A stretch of DNA of 64,000 nucleotides from Streptomyces sp. MST-110588 (GTDB taxonomy: Bacteria; Actinomycetota; Actinomycetes; Streptomycetales; Streptomycetaceae), in the NCBI RefSeq assembly GCF_022695595.1, contig NZ_CP074380.1, positions 6,578,001 through 6,642,000 on the forward strand, read 5' to 3'. Both the position numbers and the translations under genes were made by a program. The notes under the pieces are model-generated. The model was given only the letters and a program-made list of their open reading frames with translations. It searched no databases and was not told the DNA's origin. Positions 33,049 through 42,086 of the stretch are shown one piece after another; position 1 is the stretch's first letter, and each line of letters begins with the position of its first letter.

Positions 33049-33936
33049 ATGGCACGCGTACGGTACGGACCGCGCGACGAGGCGGAGACCAGGGCGGCAC
33101 GGGCAGCCGCCGGCCCGCTCCCGGAGATCTGGTCCACAGGAGTCACCGCCATCTGGGAGAGCGACCCGCAGGTGGTCGCGGCGGTGCTCCCGCCGCCCCT
33201 GGAACCGCCCGCCACGCCGCTCGTACGGGCACACATCGGCACGGTGGAGCTGCCCGGCGCGCCGCTCGGCGCCGGCTCGGTGGCCGTGGCCGCCCGGCAC
33301 CGCGGGCGCGCGGGCTGGTATCCGCTGGTCATGCCGATGACGCACGAGCGGGCACTGACCGGCGGGCGCGAGGTGTTCGGCGAGCCCAAGAAGCTCGGCG
33401 AGGTCGTCCTGGAGCGGGACGGCACCGCCGTACGGGCGTGGCTGGCCCGGCACGGCGTGGCGTTCGTGGAGGTGAGTGGCGAGGTGACCGGGCCGCTGCC
33501 GCCGCCGGAGCCGGCCGTGAAGCTGGACTTCTACTTCAAGTTCCTGCCCGCCGTGGACGGTTCGGGCTTCGACGGCGATCCGCTGCTGGTGTACTGCACC
33601 CGCCGCGAGAGGGTCCGCCGCCTGGAGGCGGTCACCGGCGAGCTGGTGTTGCGCGAGTCGCCCTTCGACCCGGTGGCCGACCTGCCGGTGCGCCGTCTGG
33701 TGGAGATCACCGTCGCGGAGAAGACCACGGACCAGAAAGGCGAGGTCATCGAACGGGTGAGCGGTGCCGCGCTGCTCCCATACATCCACCAGCGGTACGA
33801 CGACGCCGGGCAGATCCTGGACGGGCCGCCCCCGCCTCCGCCACCGCCGGCCGCCCCGGCCACCGCCTCCGGAGCCACCACCTCCGGGGCTGCTGCCTCC
33901 CGGCCGGCACCCGCCCGGCGCGGCGGGAGCGCCTGA
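33049..33936 (+). CDS. Acetoacetate decarboxylase family protein
   Basis: 295 aa, ATG 33049 after GAAGGG. ADC-fold signatures: YPLVMPMTHERALTGGREVFGEPKKLGEV, in which the Schiff-base lysine of acetoacetate decarboxylase corresponds to the PKK pair, and VKLDFYFKFLPAVDGSGF. ADC-like proteins decarboxylate or hydrate beta-keto acids through an imine. A Pro8 stretch and an Ala/Ser-rich tail follow residue 265. First gene of the TetR-controlled operon; overlaps the SDR start (TGATG). Confidence 0.88.
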   Translation: MARVRYGPRDEAETRAARAAAGPLPEIWSTGVTAIWESDPQVVAAVLPPPLEPPATPLVRAHIGTVELPGAPLGAGSVAVAARHRGRAGWYPLVMPMTHERALTGGREVFGEPKKLGEVVLERDGTAVRAWLARHGVAFVEVSGEVTGPLPPPEPAVKLDFYFKFLPAVDGSGFDGDPLLVYCTRRERVRRLEAVTGELVLRESPFDPVADLPVRRLVEITVAEKTTDQKGEVIERVSGAALLPYIHQRYDDAGQILDGPPPPPPPPAAPATASGATTSGAAASRPAPARRGGSA

Positions 33937-34826
33937 TGGAGCTGCGCGCCGGACAGACCGCCGTCGTCACCGGTGCGGCGAGCGGGATCGGCCTGGCGAT
34001 GGCACGCCGGTTCGCCGCCGAGGGGCTGCGGGTGGTCCTCGCGGACGTGGAGGAGCCCGCGCTGGAGAAGGCCGCGGCCGAACTGCGCGCGGACGGCGCG
34101 ACGGTGCTGGCCCACACCGTCGACGTCGCCGAGCGCGCGTCCGTGGAGGAACTGGCCGCCGCCGCGTACGAGACCTTCGGCGCCGTCCACGTGCTGTGCA
34201 ACAACGCGGGCGTGGGATCCGGCGCCGAGGGACGCATGTGGGAGCACGACCCGCGCGACTGGGAGTGGGCCTTCGCGGTCAACGTATGGGGCGTCTTCCA
34301 CGGTGTGCAGTGCTTCCTGCCCAGGATGCTGGCGGCCGGCGAGCCCGGCCACGTCGTGAACACCTCCTCGGCGGACGGCGGGATCGCGCCGCTGCCCACC
34401 GCGTCCGTCTACGCCGTCACCAAGGCCGCCGTCGTGACGATGACCGAGTCGCTGTACGCACATCTGAAGGCGGAGCGGGCGGCGGTGGGCGCCTCGGTGC
34501 TCTTCCCCGGTCCGCACATGCTCCGTACGGGCCTGTGGGCCTCGCACCGCAACCGGCCCGCGCGCTACGCCAAGTCACGCCCCCGCAAGACCCCTTACCG
34601 CAGCCTGGAGCAGTGGGAGGCGGCGATGGCGCGGGCCGGGCACGAGGTCGCCTTCACCCCGGTCGAGGAGGTCGCGGAGCTGGTCGTGGACGGCATCCGG
34701 GCCGGCCGATTCTGGATGCTGCCGGCGAGCGAGCGCAGCGACGCGCAGATCAGGGCCCGGTCGCAGTCGATGCTGGACCGCTCCGACCCGGCCTATTTGG
34801 AGAGCTTCATCCTCGACCGGGACTGA
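33936..34826 (+). CDS. SDR family oxidoreductase
   Basis: 296 aa. Classical SDR: VVTGAASGIGLAMARRF, DVAERAS, LCNNAGVG, NTSSADGG and YAVTKAAVVTMTESLYAHL with Tyr-x-x-x-Lys intact. The C-terminal 60 residues are extended as in SDRs acting on bulky alcohols. Translationally coupled to the decarboxylase-like gene, so probably works on the same pathway. Confidence 0.93.
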   Translation: MELRAGQTAVVTGAASGIGLAMARRFAAEGLRVVLADVEEPALEKAAAELRADGATVLAHTVDVAERASVEELAAAAYETFGAVHVLCNNAGVGSGAEGRMWEHDPRDWEWAFAVNVWGVFHGVQCFLPRMLAAGEPGHVVNTSSADGGIAPLPTASVYAVTKAAVVTMTESLYAHLKAERAAVGASVLFPGPHMLRTGLWASHRNRPARYAKSRPRKTPYRSLEQWEAAMARAGHEVAFTPVEEVAELVVDGIRAGRFWMLPASERSDAQIRARSQSMLDRSDPAYLESFILDRD

Positions 34827-34920
34827 CCGGGAGGCGGGGCAGGGGCCCAGGGTCGAGGGGCAAGGGCGAAGGCGAAGGAACTGAGAAGCGAAGGAACCGA
34901 GGACCGAGGGGTGCCGAGCG

Positions 34921-36213
34921 ATGGAAGACCCGCACAGCCGTCCGTACCTGATCATCTCCTCCGACTGCCACGCCGGACCGCCCACCGAGGAGTACCGCCC
35001 CTATCTGGAGCAGCGGTTCCACCGGGCCTTCGACGACTTCCTCGCTCAACGTGCCGCGCGCCGCGCGGACATGACACGGCTGGGCATACGGAACGAGGCG
35101 TTCGCCGACAAGTGGTTCCGCGACCACGAGGAAGGGCTGCGCGGAGGCTGGGACGCCGCGCAGCGCGCCAAGGAACTGGACGGCGACGGAGTGGCGGCCG
35201 AGGTCGTCTTCCCGGACGCCGACGCCGTGGACAGCGGCACCGCCCCGCCCTTCGGAGTGGGCCTGGGCCTGACCGGCGACCACGACCCGGAGCTGGGCAT
35301 GGCGGGCGCGCGGGCACACAACCGCTGGCTCGCCGAGTTCTGCGCCACCGACCCCGAGCGCCACTGCGGGGTCGCCCTGCTGCCCGTCACCGCCGAGCCG
35401 GATCTGGTCCTCGCCGAGATCCGCCGCGCCAAGGAGTCGGGCCTGGGCGCGCTGATGATCCCGGCGATGTGGGGGGAGCGGGCCCCGTACCACGACCGCC
35501 GTTACGACCCCGTGTGGGCGGCTGCCGCCGAGGCCCGGATGCCCGTCCTGACGCACTCCGGGGCCGCGCCCCGCCACGAGTACGGCGACCACCTCGGCAT
35601 CTACGTCTCCGAGGTCACCTGGTGGCCGTCCCGGCCGCTGTGGTTCCTGCTGTGGTCCGGCGTCTTCGAACGCCACCCCGGGCTGCGGTTCGGCGTCGCG
35701 GAGTCGGGCTGCTGGTGGCTGCCGAACCTGCTGTGGTTCATGGACCGGCTGTACATGGGCGCGCACGGCGGCAAGAAACTCTCGCCGTTCCCCGGGCTCA
35801 AGCGTCCGCCGCACGAGTACCTCGACCGCAACGTCTTCATCTGCGCGACCAACACCAAGCGCCGCGAACTGGCACAGCGCTACGAGATCGGCGTCGACAA
35901 CATCCTGTGGGGCTCGGACTTCCCGCATCCGGAGGGCACCTGGCCCGACACCCGTAGCTGGCTGAGGAAGACCTTCCATGACATTCCGATCGGTGAGACC
36001 CGCCGCATGCTGGGCGAGTCGGCGACCGAGATCTTCGGCTTCGACCGGGCCGCGCTGGAGCCCCTCGCCCGCCGCATCGGCCCCACGCCCGCCGAACTGG
36101 GCCAGCCGGCGAACCAGGCGCCGGTGGAAGCCGCCTGGCGCCGCGCCCGGACGACCGGCCGCCACTGGCTGACCGGCTTCGACTTCCCGTACGTGGGAGT
36201 GGGCGATGACTGA
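34921..36213 (+). CDS. Amidohydrolase family (amidohydrolase_2) protein, first paralog
   Basis: 430 aa. The barrel opens with LIISSDCHAGPP, where the usual D-x-H-x-H is D-C-H-A-G; the other metal-site residues appear as VLTHSGAA and LWGSDFPHPEG. GVALLPVTAEPDLVLAEIRRAKESGLGALMIP is the family core. Such proteins include decarboxylases and hydrolases of aromatic or ring-cleavage acids (ACMSD-like). Separated from the SDR by 94 nt of purine-rich CGAAGGAACxGAG repeats and overlapping the second paralog by 8 nt. Confidence 0.9.
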   Translation: MEDPHSRPYLIISSDCHAGPPTEEYRPYLEQRFHRAFDDFLAQRAARRADMTRLGIRNEAFADKWFRDHEEGLRGGWDAAQRAKELDGDGVAAEVVFPDADAVDSGTAPPFGVGLGLTGDHDPELGMAGARAHNRWLAEFCATDPERHCGVALLPVTAEPDLVLAEIRRAKESGLGALMIPAMWGERAPYHDRRYDPVWAAAAEARMPVLTHSGAAPRHEYGDHLGIYVSEVTWWPSRPLWFLLWSGVFERHPGLRFGVAESGCWWLPNLLWFMDRLYMGAHGGKKLSPFPGLKRPPHEYLDRNVFICATNTKRRELAQRYEIGVDNILWGSDFPHPEGTWPDTRSWLRKTFHDIPIGETRRMLGESATEIFGFDRAALEPLARRIGPTPAELGQPANQAPVEAAWRRARTTGRHWLTGFDFPYVGVGDD

Positions 36214-37651
36214 CACCGGCGGGGGCGGGGGCGACAGGGTCCGGGGCGGTACGGCATACGACGACAAGGCATACGACGACAAGGCATACGACGACAAGGC
36301 ATACGACGACAAGGCGTACAACGACAAGGCGTACGACGCAGGAAGCGCCCGGCGCGCGTCCGGCCGATACACCGTCATCTCCGCCGACTGCCACGCCGGC
36401 GCGGACCTCCTGGACTACAAGCCGTACCTGGAGTCCCGCCACCACGACGCGTTCGACGCCTGGGCCGCCGACTACGTCAATCCGTACGAGGACCTGCTCG
36501 CCGACACCGCCGACCGCAACTGGAACTCCCGGCGGCGGCTGGCGGAACTGGAAGCGGACGGCATCGTCGCCGAAGTGATCTTCCCCAACACCGTTCCGCC
36601 CTTCTTCCCCAGCGCCTCGCTGCTGGCCCCGGCACCCTCGCGCGCGGAGTTCGAACTGCGCTGGGCGGGACTGCGCGCCCACAACCGCTGGCTCGCCGAC
36701 TTCTGCGCCGACGCGCCGGGGCGGCGGGCCGGCGTCGCCCAGATCCTCCTGAACGATGTCGGTGAAGCGGTACGGGAGGTCCGCAGGACCAAGGAGGCGG
36801 GACTGACCGGCGGCGTCCTGCTGCCCGGCACCCCGCCCGGCTCCGGCCTTCCCGAACTCCACTCCCGGGTGTACGACCCCCTGTGGGCGGTCTGCGCGGA
36901 CCTGGGCATCCCGGTCAACCACCACGGCGGCTCCGCCTCCCCGCCCCTGGGCGAGGAACCCGCGGCCCGTGCCGTGTTCATGGTGGAGACGACCTGGTTC
37001 TCACACCGGGCCCTGTGGCACCTCGTCTTCGGCGGCGCCTTCCACCGCCACCCGGACCTCACCCTCGTCCTCACCGAACAGGGCTCGGGGTGGATACCGG
37101 GTGTCCTGGAGATGCTGGACTACTACTACCGGCGGCTCGTCGCGCACGTACCCGAGGAGAAGGCGACCGGGACGGGAACGCGGAGGGAAGCCACGGCGGG
37201 GGCAGGAACGCGGAGCGAAGCCACGGCGGGGACGGCCGAGGCCAAGTTCGGCACCGGCCTGGCCGCGTCGATGGGGGCCGCCCCGAGCGAGGTGTGGCGG
37301 TCCAACTGCTGGGTGGGCGCCAGTTTCATGCGCCCGCACGAGGTGCCGCTGCGCCACCGCATCGGCCTGGACAAGATCATGTGGGGCAGTGACTACCCCC
37401 ACGACGAGGGCACCCACCCCCACAGCCGCGAGGCCCTGCGGATCGCCTACGCGGGCCTTCCCGAGGAGGAGGTCGCGGCCATGGCGGGCGGCAACGCGGC
37501 CCGTGTGTACGGCTTCGACCTCGCCCTGCTGGCGCCGGTCGCGGCCCGGGTCGGTCCCACGGTCCAGGAGATCGCACAGCCGCTGACGGCGGTGCCCGAG
37601 GGCGCCACCAGCCCGGCGTTCGCCCCTGGCGGGGCGGTCAGGGTGTGGTGA
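36206..37651 (+). CDS. Amidohydrolase family protein, second paralog, with AYDDK repeats
   Basis: 481 aa. Same layout as its neighbour: VISADCHAGADLLDYKPYLE, LRAHNRWLADFCADAPGRRAGVAQI, VNHHGGSASP and IMWGSDYPHDEGTHPHS. The two paralogs share the D-C-H-A-G start, so a tandem duplication with divergence is likely. Two low-complexity insertions are peculiar: an N-terminal run of AYDDK pentapeptides and, near residue 320, two 10-residue GTxxREATAG units. Last gene of the operon; the peptidase E gene converges 9 nt away. Confidence 0.9.
   Translation: MTDTGGGGGDRVRGGTAYDDKAYDDKAYDDKAYDDKAYNDKAYDAGSARRASGRYTVISADCHAGADLLDYKPYLESRHHDAFDAWAADYVNPYEDLLADTADRNWNSRRRLAELEADGIVAEVIFPNTVPPFFPSASLLAPAPSRAEFELRWAGLRAHNRWLADFCADAPGRRAGVAQILLNDVGEAVREVRRTKEAGLTGGVLLPGTPPGSGLPELHSRVYDPLWAVCADLGIPVNHHGGSASPPLGEEPAARAVFMVETTWFSHRALWHLVFGGAFHRHPDLTLVLTEQGSGWIPGVLEMLDYYYRRLVAHVPEEKATGTGTRREATAGAGTRSEATAGTAEAKFGTGLAASMGAAPSEVWRSNCWVGASFMRPHEVPLRHRIGLDKIMWGSDYPHDEGTHPHSREALRIAYAGLPEEEVAAMAGGNAARVYGFDLALLAPVAARVGPTVQEIAQPLTAVPEGATSPAFAPGGAVRVW
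36253..36338 (+). repeat. 15-bp tandem repeat encoding AYDDK
   Basis: Five to six copies of GCATACGACGACAAG, the first four almost identical, at the 5' end of the second amidohydrolase gene. Confidence 0.95.
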
Positions 37652-37660
37652 TCCGGGTGG

Positions 37661-38434
37661 TCAGGGGGAGGTGATCGCGGCGGTCGGCGCACCGGGCCCG
37701 GCAGTGGGGCCGGGCCCGCGGGCGGTGAGCAGCCGGGCGGGCAGGGCCTCTTCCCGTACGGCACAGCCGCCGGCGGCGGCATCGGTGACCACCCGGTGCA
37801 GCGAGGCGCCCTCCTTGCGCGTGACGGCCTCCGCGAGGTGGCCGTCCACGAACAGTGCGGCGGCGCCGTCGTCGAGCGCCCACCCGCCGGGCAGGGCACC
37901 GGCGGCCAGCGCGGACCGATAGCCGCAGCGGCGGCCCGGCTCGCTGTCGTAGTGCGGACACAGGCTCCCGGGCAGCAGGCCGAGGCCGTCGGCGAGCGGG
38001 CGCAAGGGGCCGAAGGAGTCGGTCAGACAGCCCTGGAACCAGCAGCAGGCGCCGGCGCTGATGCCGCACAGCAGCACCCCGGACGCGTACGCCTCGCGCA
38101 GGATCTCGTCCAGGCCGTGCAGCCGCCACAGGGCGAGCAGGTTGGCGGTGCTGCCGCCGCCGACGTACACCACGTCCTGAGAGAGGATCAGGGAGCGCAG
38201 GTCGGCGTCGGTGCGCCGGAACAGCGGCAGATGGACCGTGCCGCAGTCGCCCCGGCCGCCCAGGACGTCGTGGAAACGGTCGATGTACCCCTGCGCGTCG
38301 CCGCTCGCGGTGGGCAGGAAGCAGACCCCGGGCCGCTCCCGCCCCGCCGCGCGGAGCACGAAGTCGTCGAGCAGGGTGTCGGGGTCGGTGGAGAAACCGC
38401 CACCGAGCAGGACGATCCGACGCGAGGCCGCCAC
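37661..38434 (-). CDS. Peptidase E-like serine peptidase (family S51)
   Basis: 257 aa. IVLLGGGFS at the start, YVGGGSTANLLALWRLHGLDEILREA in the middle and the nucleophile elbow LLCGISAGACCW (G-x-S-A-G) are diagnostic of S51 peptidases; YDSEPGRR and FVDGHLAEAV follow. Family members cleave Asp-X dipeptides or process cyanophycin-like polymers. The 210 nt before it are shared with the divergent desaturase promoter and contain CGCCACAAG direct repeats (38468-38530). Confidence 0.9.
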   Translation of the reverse strand: MAASRRIVLLGGGFSTDPDTLLDDFVLRAAGRERPGVCFLPTASGDAQGYIDRFHDVLGGRGDCGTVHLPLFRRTDADLRSLILSQDVVYVGGGSTANLLALWRLHGLDEILREAYASGVLLCGISAGACCWFQGCLTDSFGPLRPLADGLGLLPGSLCPHYDSEPGRRCGYRSALAAGALPGGWALDDGAAALFVDGHLAEAVTRKEGASLHRVVTDAAAGGCAVREEALPARLLTARGPGPTAGPGAPTAAITSP

Positions 38435-38644
38435 GGGATCTCCTTCCGGCCGTCATCGGCAAGGCACCGCCACAAGGCGCCACAAGACGCCGCCACAAGA
38501 CGTCACAGCGGCAAGACGTTACGCCCGTGCCGCCGTCCCGTCCCGTCGTTTTCACCGCAAGGGCCGGACAACTGACAACTTGTCTTACATACTTCTCGGT
38601 AACACCTCTAGCGGCGCCCCTGTCGGCGGATTTATGGTGCGAAC

Positions 38645-39607
38645 ATGCCGCACCTGCCCGATGTCGTGTTGTGGTCCGTACCGGCGTTCGTCCTGCTGAC
38701 CCTGGTGGAGTTGGTCAGCTATCGCCTGCATCCGGACGAGGAAGCCGCCGGCTACGACACCAAGGACGCGGCGACCAGCATCACCATGGGGCTGGGCAGC
38801 CTGGTCTTCGACGCCCTGTGGAAGATCCCGATCGTCGCCATCTACTCCGCGGTCTACGAACTGACGCCGCTGCGCGTACCGGTGCTGTGGTGGACGCTGC
38901 TGCTGATGCTGCTCGCCCAGGACTTCTTCTACTACTGGTCGCACCGCGGGCACCACGTCATCCGCATCCTGTGGGCCTGCCACGTCGTCCACCACTCCAG
39001 CAAGCACTTCAACCTCACCACCGCGCTGCGCCAGCCGTGGACGACCTGGACGGTCTGGCCGTTCTACGTGCCGATGGTCGCCCTCGGGGTGCACCCGGCC
39101 GCGATCGCCTTCTGCTCCTCGGCGAACCTCGTCTACCAGTTCTGGGTGCACACCGAGCGAGTCGGCAAGCTCCCCAGGCCCCTGGAGTTCGTCTTCAACA
39201 CCCCCTCGCACCACCGCGTCCACCACGCCTCGCAGGGCGGCTACCTGGACCGTAACTTCGGCGGCATCCTGATCATCTGGGACCGGATGTTCGGCTCGTT
39301 CGTGCCGGAGACCGAACGGCCGGTCTTCGGGCTCACCAAGAACATCGAGACCTACAACCCACTGCGGGTGGCCACCCATGAGTACGCCGCCATCGCACGG
39401 GACCTGCGGGCGGCCAAGAGCTGGCGGGAGCGCGCCGGGCGGGTGTTCAGGGGGCCGGGCTGGCAGCCCGTGCCCGTACGGCGGCCTTCGGCACCTGAGG
39501 AGCGGTCTGCCGGAACCGGGGCGGGTGCCGGAACCGGCACTCCCGCGCAGAGTCCGGCCGCGCCCGCGCCGCGCCCGTCCGCAGAGGAACGGGAACGCGT
39601 CGCGTGA
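38645..39607 (+). CDS. Sterol desaturase/fatty acid hydroxylase family protein
   Basis: 320 aa. The di-iron histidine boxes are complete: SHRGHH, HVVHHSSKHFN and HHRVHHAS. Four membrane helices are predicted from the hydrophobic stretches in the first 190 residues. Such enzymes hydroxylate or desaturate sterols, carotenoids or acyl chains; the Streptomyces members are uncharacterised. The C-terminal 50 residues are low complexity. Stop overlaps the YhhN start (GTGA). An 11-bp palindrome GACAACTTGTC lies at 38574-38584 in the promoter region. Confidence 0.92.
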   Translation: MPHLPDVVLWSVPAFVLLTLVELVSYRLHPDEEAAGYDTKDAATSITMGLGSLVFDALWKIPIVAIYSAVYELTPLRVPVLWWTLLLMLLAQDFFYYWSHRGHHVIRILWACHVVHHSSKHFNLTTALRQPWTTWTVWPFYVPMVALGVHPAAIAFCSSANLVYQFWVHTERVGKLPRPLEFVFNTPSHHRVHHASQGGYLDRNFGGILIIWDRMFGSFVPETERPVFGLTKNIETYNPLRVATHEYAAIARDLRAAKSWRERAGRVFRGPGWQPVPVRRPSAPEERSAGTGAGAGTGTPAQSPAAPAPRPSAEERERVA

Positions 39608-40413
39608 GCCGGGCCCCGGCCCCGGCTCCGCCTCCCCGTCCGGCCCGGAGCCGCCGCGTACGCGGAAACTCCTCCGTACGCGCAAGGCTCCCCGTACGCG
39701 CAGACGTCTCCGCCCGGCTCCCGGCCCTCCTGTCCGCGCTCTTCCTCGTGCTGGCCGTCACCCACCTGGCCGCACTGCTCACCCGCGCCGTCCCCCTGGA
39801 ACACCTCACCAAACCCGCCCTGATGCCGGTGCTGGCCGCCTGCGTCCTGGCCCGCGGCGCACCCCGGCAGCTCGCCGCCGCCCTGCTGTTCGGCTGCGGC
39901 GGTGACGTCCTCCTCCAGATCGGCGGCGATGTCCCGTTCCTGCTGGGCATGGGCTCCTTCGCGGCCGGTCACCTGTGTTACCTGCGGCTCTTCACACGAC
40001 GGGGACGCTTCCCGGGCCGCCGCCCCGCCCTGACGGCCACCGCTGCGGCCCTGGTGTACGCGGCCGGCTGGCTCGCGGTGGTGGCGCTGCTGTGGCCGGG
40101 CCTGGCGGCGGACATGAAGGGCCCGGTGGCCGGGTACAGCCTGCTGCTCACCGGTACGGCCTTCCAAGCGGTCCGCCTCGGGCCGCGGGCGGCGCTGGGC
40201 GGTCTGCTGTTCCTGCTCTCCGACACCCTGATCGCCGGCGGCATCGCCCGGTGGCCGCAGCCGCCCGTACCGCAGTTCTGGATCATGCTGACCTATATCG
40301 CGGCCCAGTACGCGCTGGCGGACGGCGTACGACGGGCGTACGCGGCCGGTCCCGGCCCAGCTCACCGGACGACGGCTCGCAGGACGTACCGAAAGGCCCG
40401 TACGACCGTGTGA
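39604..40413 (+). CDS. YhhN family membrane protein (lysoplasmalogenase-like)
   Basis: 269 aa, GTG 39604 coupled to the desaturase gene. Eight hydrophobic segments with the YhhN/TMEM86 features LTKPALMPVLAA, GCGGDVLLQI and SFAAGHLCYL, then LLSDTLIA. Animal TMEM86 hydrolyses the vinyl ether of lysoplasmalogens; bacterial function is less clear. Pairing with a lipid desaturase suggests membrane-lipid metabolism. Arg/Pro-rich N-terminus is unusual. Confidence 0.88.
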   Translation: MSRAPAPAPPPRPARSRRVRGNSSVRARLPVRADVSARLPALLSALFLVLAVTHLAALLTRAVPLEHLTKPALMPVLAACVLARGAPRQLAAALLFGCGGDVLLQIGGDVPFLLGMGSFAAGHLCYLRLFTRRGRFPGRRPALTATAAALVYAAGWLAVVALLWPGLAADMKGPVAGYSLLLTGTAFQAVRLGPRAALGGLLFLLSDTLIAGGIARWPQPPVPQFWIMLTYIAAQYALADGVRRAYAAGPGPAHRTTARRTYRKARTTV

Positions 40414-40493
40414 CCGCGTCCGCGAACAGGCGGCAGAGCAAGCGGGGGAACGGGCGGCAGAGCAGGCGGCAGAGCAAGCGGAAGAACAGGCGG

Positions 40494-40521
40494 AAGGGGC
40501 CGGACCGAGGTCCGACCCCTT
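40494..40521. terminator. Terminator between the YhhN and subtilisin genes
   Basis: AAGGGG-C-CGGACC and GGTCCG-A-CCCCTT form a 12-bp stem around one mismatch, with tail TCTTCG. Shared by two converging genes. GCGGCAGAGCA direct repeats precede it (40430-40490). Confidence 0.85.
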
Positions 40522-40559
40522 CTTCGTCAGCCGTCCGCCGTGGTGGCGGGTGCGGCGGA

Positions 40560-42086
40560 TTACTCCGTCACGGCGTCGAGGGCGTCGACGATGCCGTAGC
40601 CGAAGTGGCTGTTGATGTGCTCGTTACCGGTGCAGGTGGTCTCGGTCGTGGCGCAGCCGGGGTTGTCCGCCTGGGCCTTGAGGAGCCACTGGATCTCCGC
40701 CGGGTTGGAGTCCGGGTGGGTGCTCTTGAGCAGCGCGGCGACACCGGCGACGTGCGGCGTGGCCATGGACGTGCCGGCCAGGTAGGCGTAGTCACCGTCA
40801 GGCATGGTGGACAGGATGTTGCCGTTCTTGGCGGGGGACGGCGGGACCTGCTTGCTGTCGCCGCCGGGCGCCGCCACGTCGATCACGTTCAGGCCGTAGT
40901 TGGAGTAGCTCGACTTGAGCTTCTTCACGCCCGTCGCGGCGACCGTGACCGTACCCGGGAGCTGCGTGGGGACGTCCCAGCAGGTCTTGGGGTTGATCTT
41001 GCGTTCGACCGGGGTGGAGTCGTTGGGGCTGGACTTGTCGACGAGGGAGTCGGCGTTCAGGTCCAGGTTGGAGTTGCCCGCGGCGGCGACGTTGATGGCG
41101 CCCTTGCGCTGGGCGTACTTCGCCGCCCGGCCGACCGCGTCAACGATGGCGCCCTGGTCGGCGTCATCCTTGCAGTTGAACATCCACGGGTCGACGTAGT
41201 AGCTGTTGTTGGTGACCTGGACGCCGTGGTCGGCCGCGAAGACGAAGGCGCAGACCACGCTCTCGGCGTAGAACAGGCTGGTCTTGGGCTCGCTGACCTT
41301 GATGGCGGAGACCTTCACGCCCGGGGCCACACCCGCCACGCCGATGCCGTTGCGGGCCGCCGCGATCGTGCCCGCGACATGCGTGCCGTGGTAGTCCGAC
41401 TCGGGGTCGTACGGACGCCACGAGCCCTTGGTGGTGTCGGCGACGCCGCCCACGCAGTTGGCGGACTGCCGGGCCGAGAAGTTCGGCTTCAGGTCCGGGT
41501 GGGTGTCGTCCACGCCGGTGTCGATGACGGCGACGGTGACCTTCTTGCTGCCCGGGTTGACCTTGGCGGCCTTGTCGGCCTTGATGGCACCCAGGTCCCA
41601 CTGGAGCGACTCCAGGGGCTCCTTGCCGCTCTTCTTGGCGGCTGCGGCGACGGCGCTGTTCTTGGCCGCGGCCAGCGCCTGCTTGGGCAGCTTGAGCTTC
41701 TGCGGCTTGCCGATGTCCGTGGTGCCCAGGGGCTTGAGCGGCGCGGTACGGGTCGCGCCCGCCGACTGCACGCCGGGGACCTTGCGCATGGTCGCGGCGA
41801 ACTGCGGGTTGGCGGAGTGGACGACGATCACGCCGATCTTCTCGTAGGCGATGATCACCTTCCCGCCGGCCTCGGCTATCGCCTTCTTCACCTTGGTGAC
41901 GGTGGCGTTGTCGGCGGTGGTGTTCACCACGTACGACAGCAGCGGCCCTTTGGTGGTGGCGGCCTTCGGCGCCACGTCCTTCGGCGCCGCGGTGGCGGCG
42001 CCCGGCAGGAAGCCGAGGGAGGCCGTCAGAGCCAGCCCGAGCGGGACGGCCAGCGCCCCCATGCGTCTGGATCGGGGAAGTGCCAT
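40560..42086 (-). CDS. Secreted S8 family serine protease (subtilisin-like)
   Basis: 508 aa. Signal peptide (RSRRMGALAVPLGLALTASLGFLPGAATAAP), an I9-type propeptide of about 120 residues, then the protease domain with Asp in VAVIDTGVDDTHPD, His in DYHGTHVAGTIAAARN, the oxyanion Asn in AAAGNSNLD and Ser in LAGTSMATPHVAG. Extracellular. The C-terminus has two Cys that may form a disulphide (PGCATTETTCTG). Stand-alone gene. Confidence 0.95.
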   Translation of the reverse strand: MALPRSRRMGALAVPLGLALTASLGFLPGAATAAPKDVAPKAATTKGPLLSYVVNTTADNATVTKVKKAIAEAGGKVIIAYEKIGVIVVHSANPQFAATMRKVPGVQSAGATRTAPLKPLGTTDIGKPQKLKLPKQALAAAKNSAVAAAAKKSGKEPLESLQWDLGAIKADKAAKVNPGSKKVTVAVIDTGVDDTHPDLKPNFSARQSANCVGGVADTTKGSWRPYDPESDYHGTHVAGTIAAARNGIGVAGVAPGVKVSAIKVSEPKTSLFYAESVVCAFVFAADHGVQVTNNSYYVDPWMFNCKDDADQGAIVDAVGRAAKYAQRKGAINVAAAGNSNLDLNADSLVDKSSPNDSTPVERKINPKTCWDVPTQLPGTVTVAATGVKKLKSSYSNYGLNVIDVAAPGGDSKQVPPSPAKNGNILSTMPDGDYAYLAGTSMATPHVAGVAALLKSTHPDSNPAEIQWLLKAQADNPGCATTETTCTGNEHINSHFGYGIVDALDAVTE

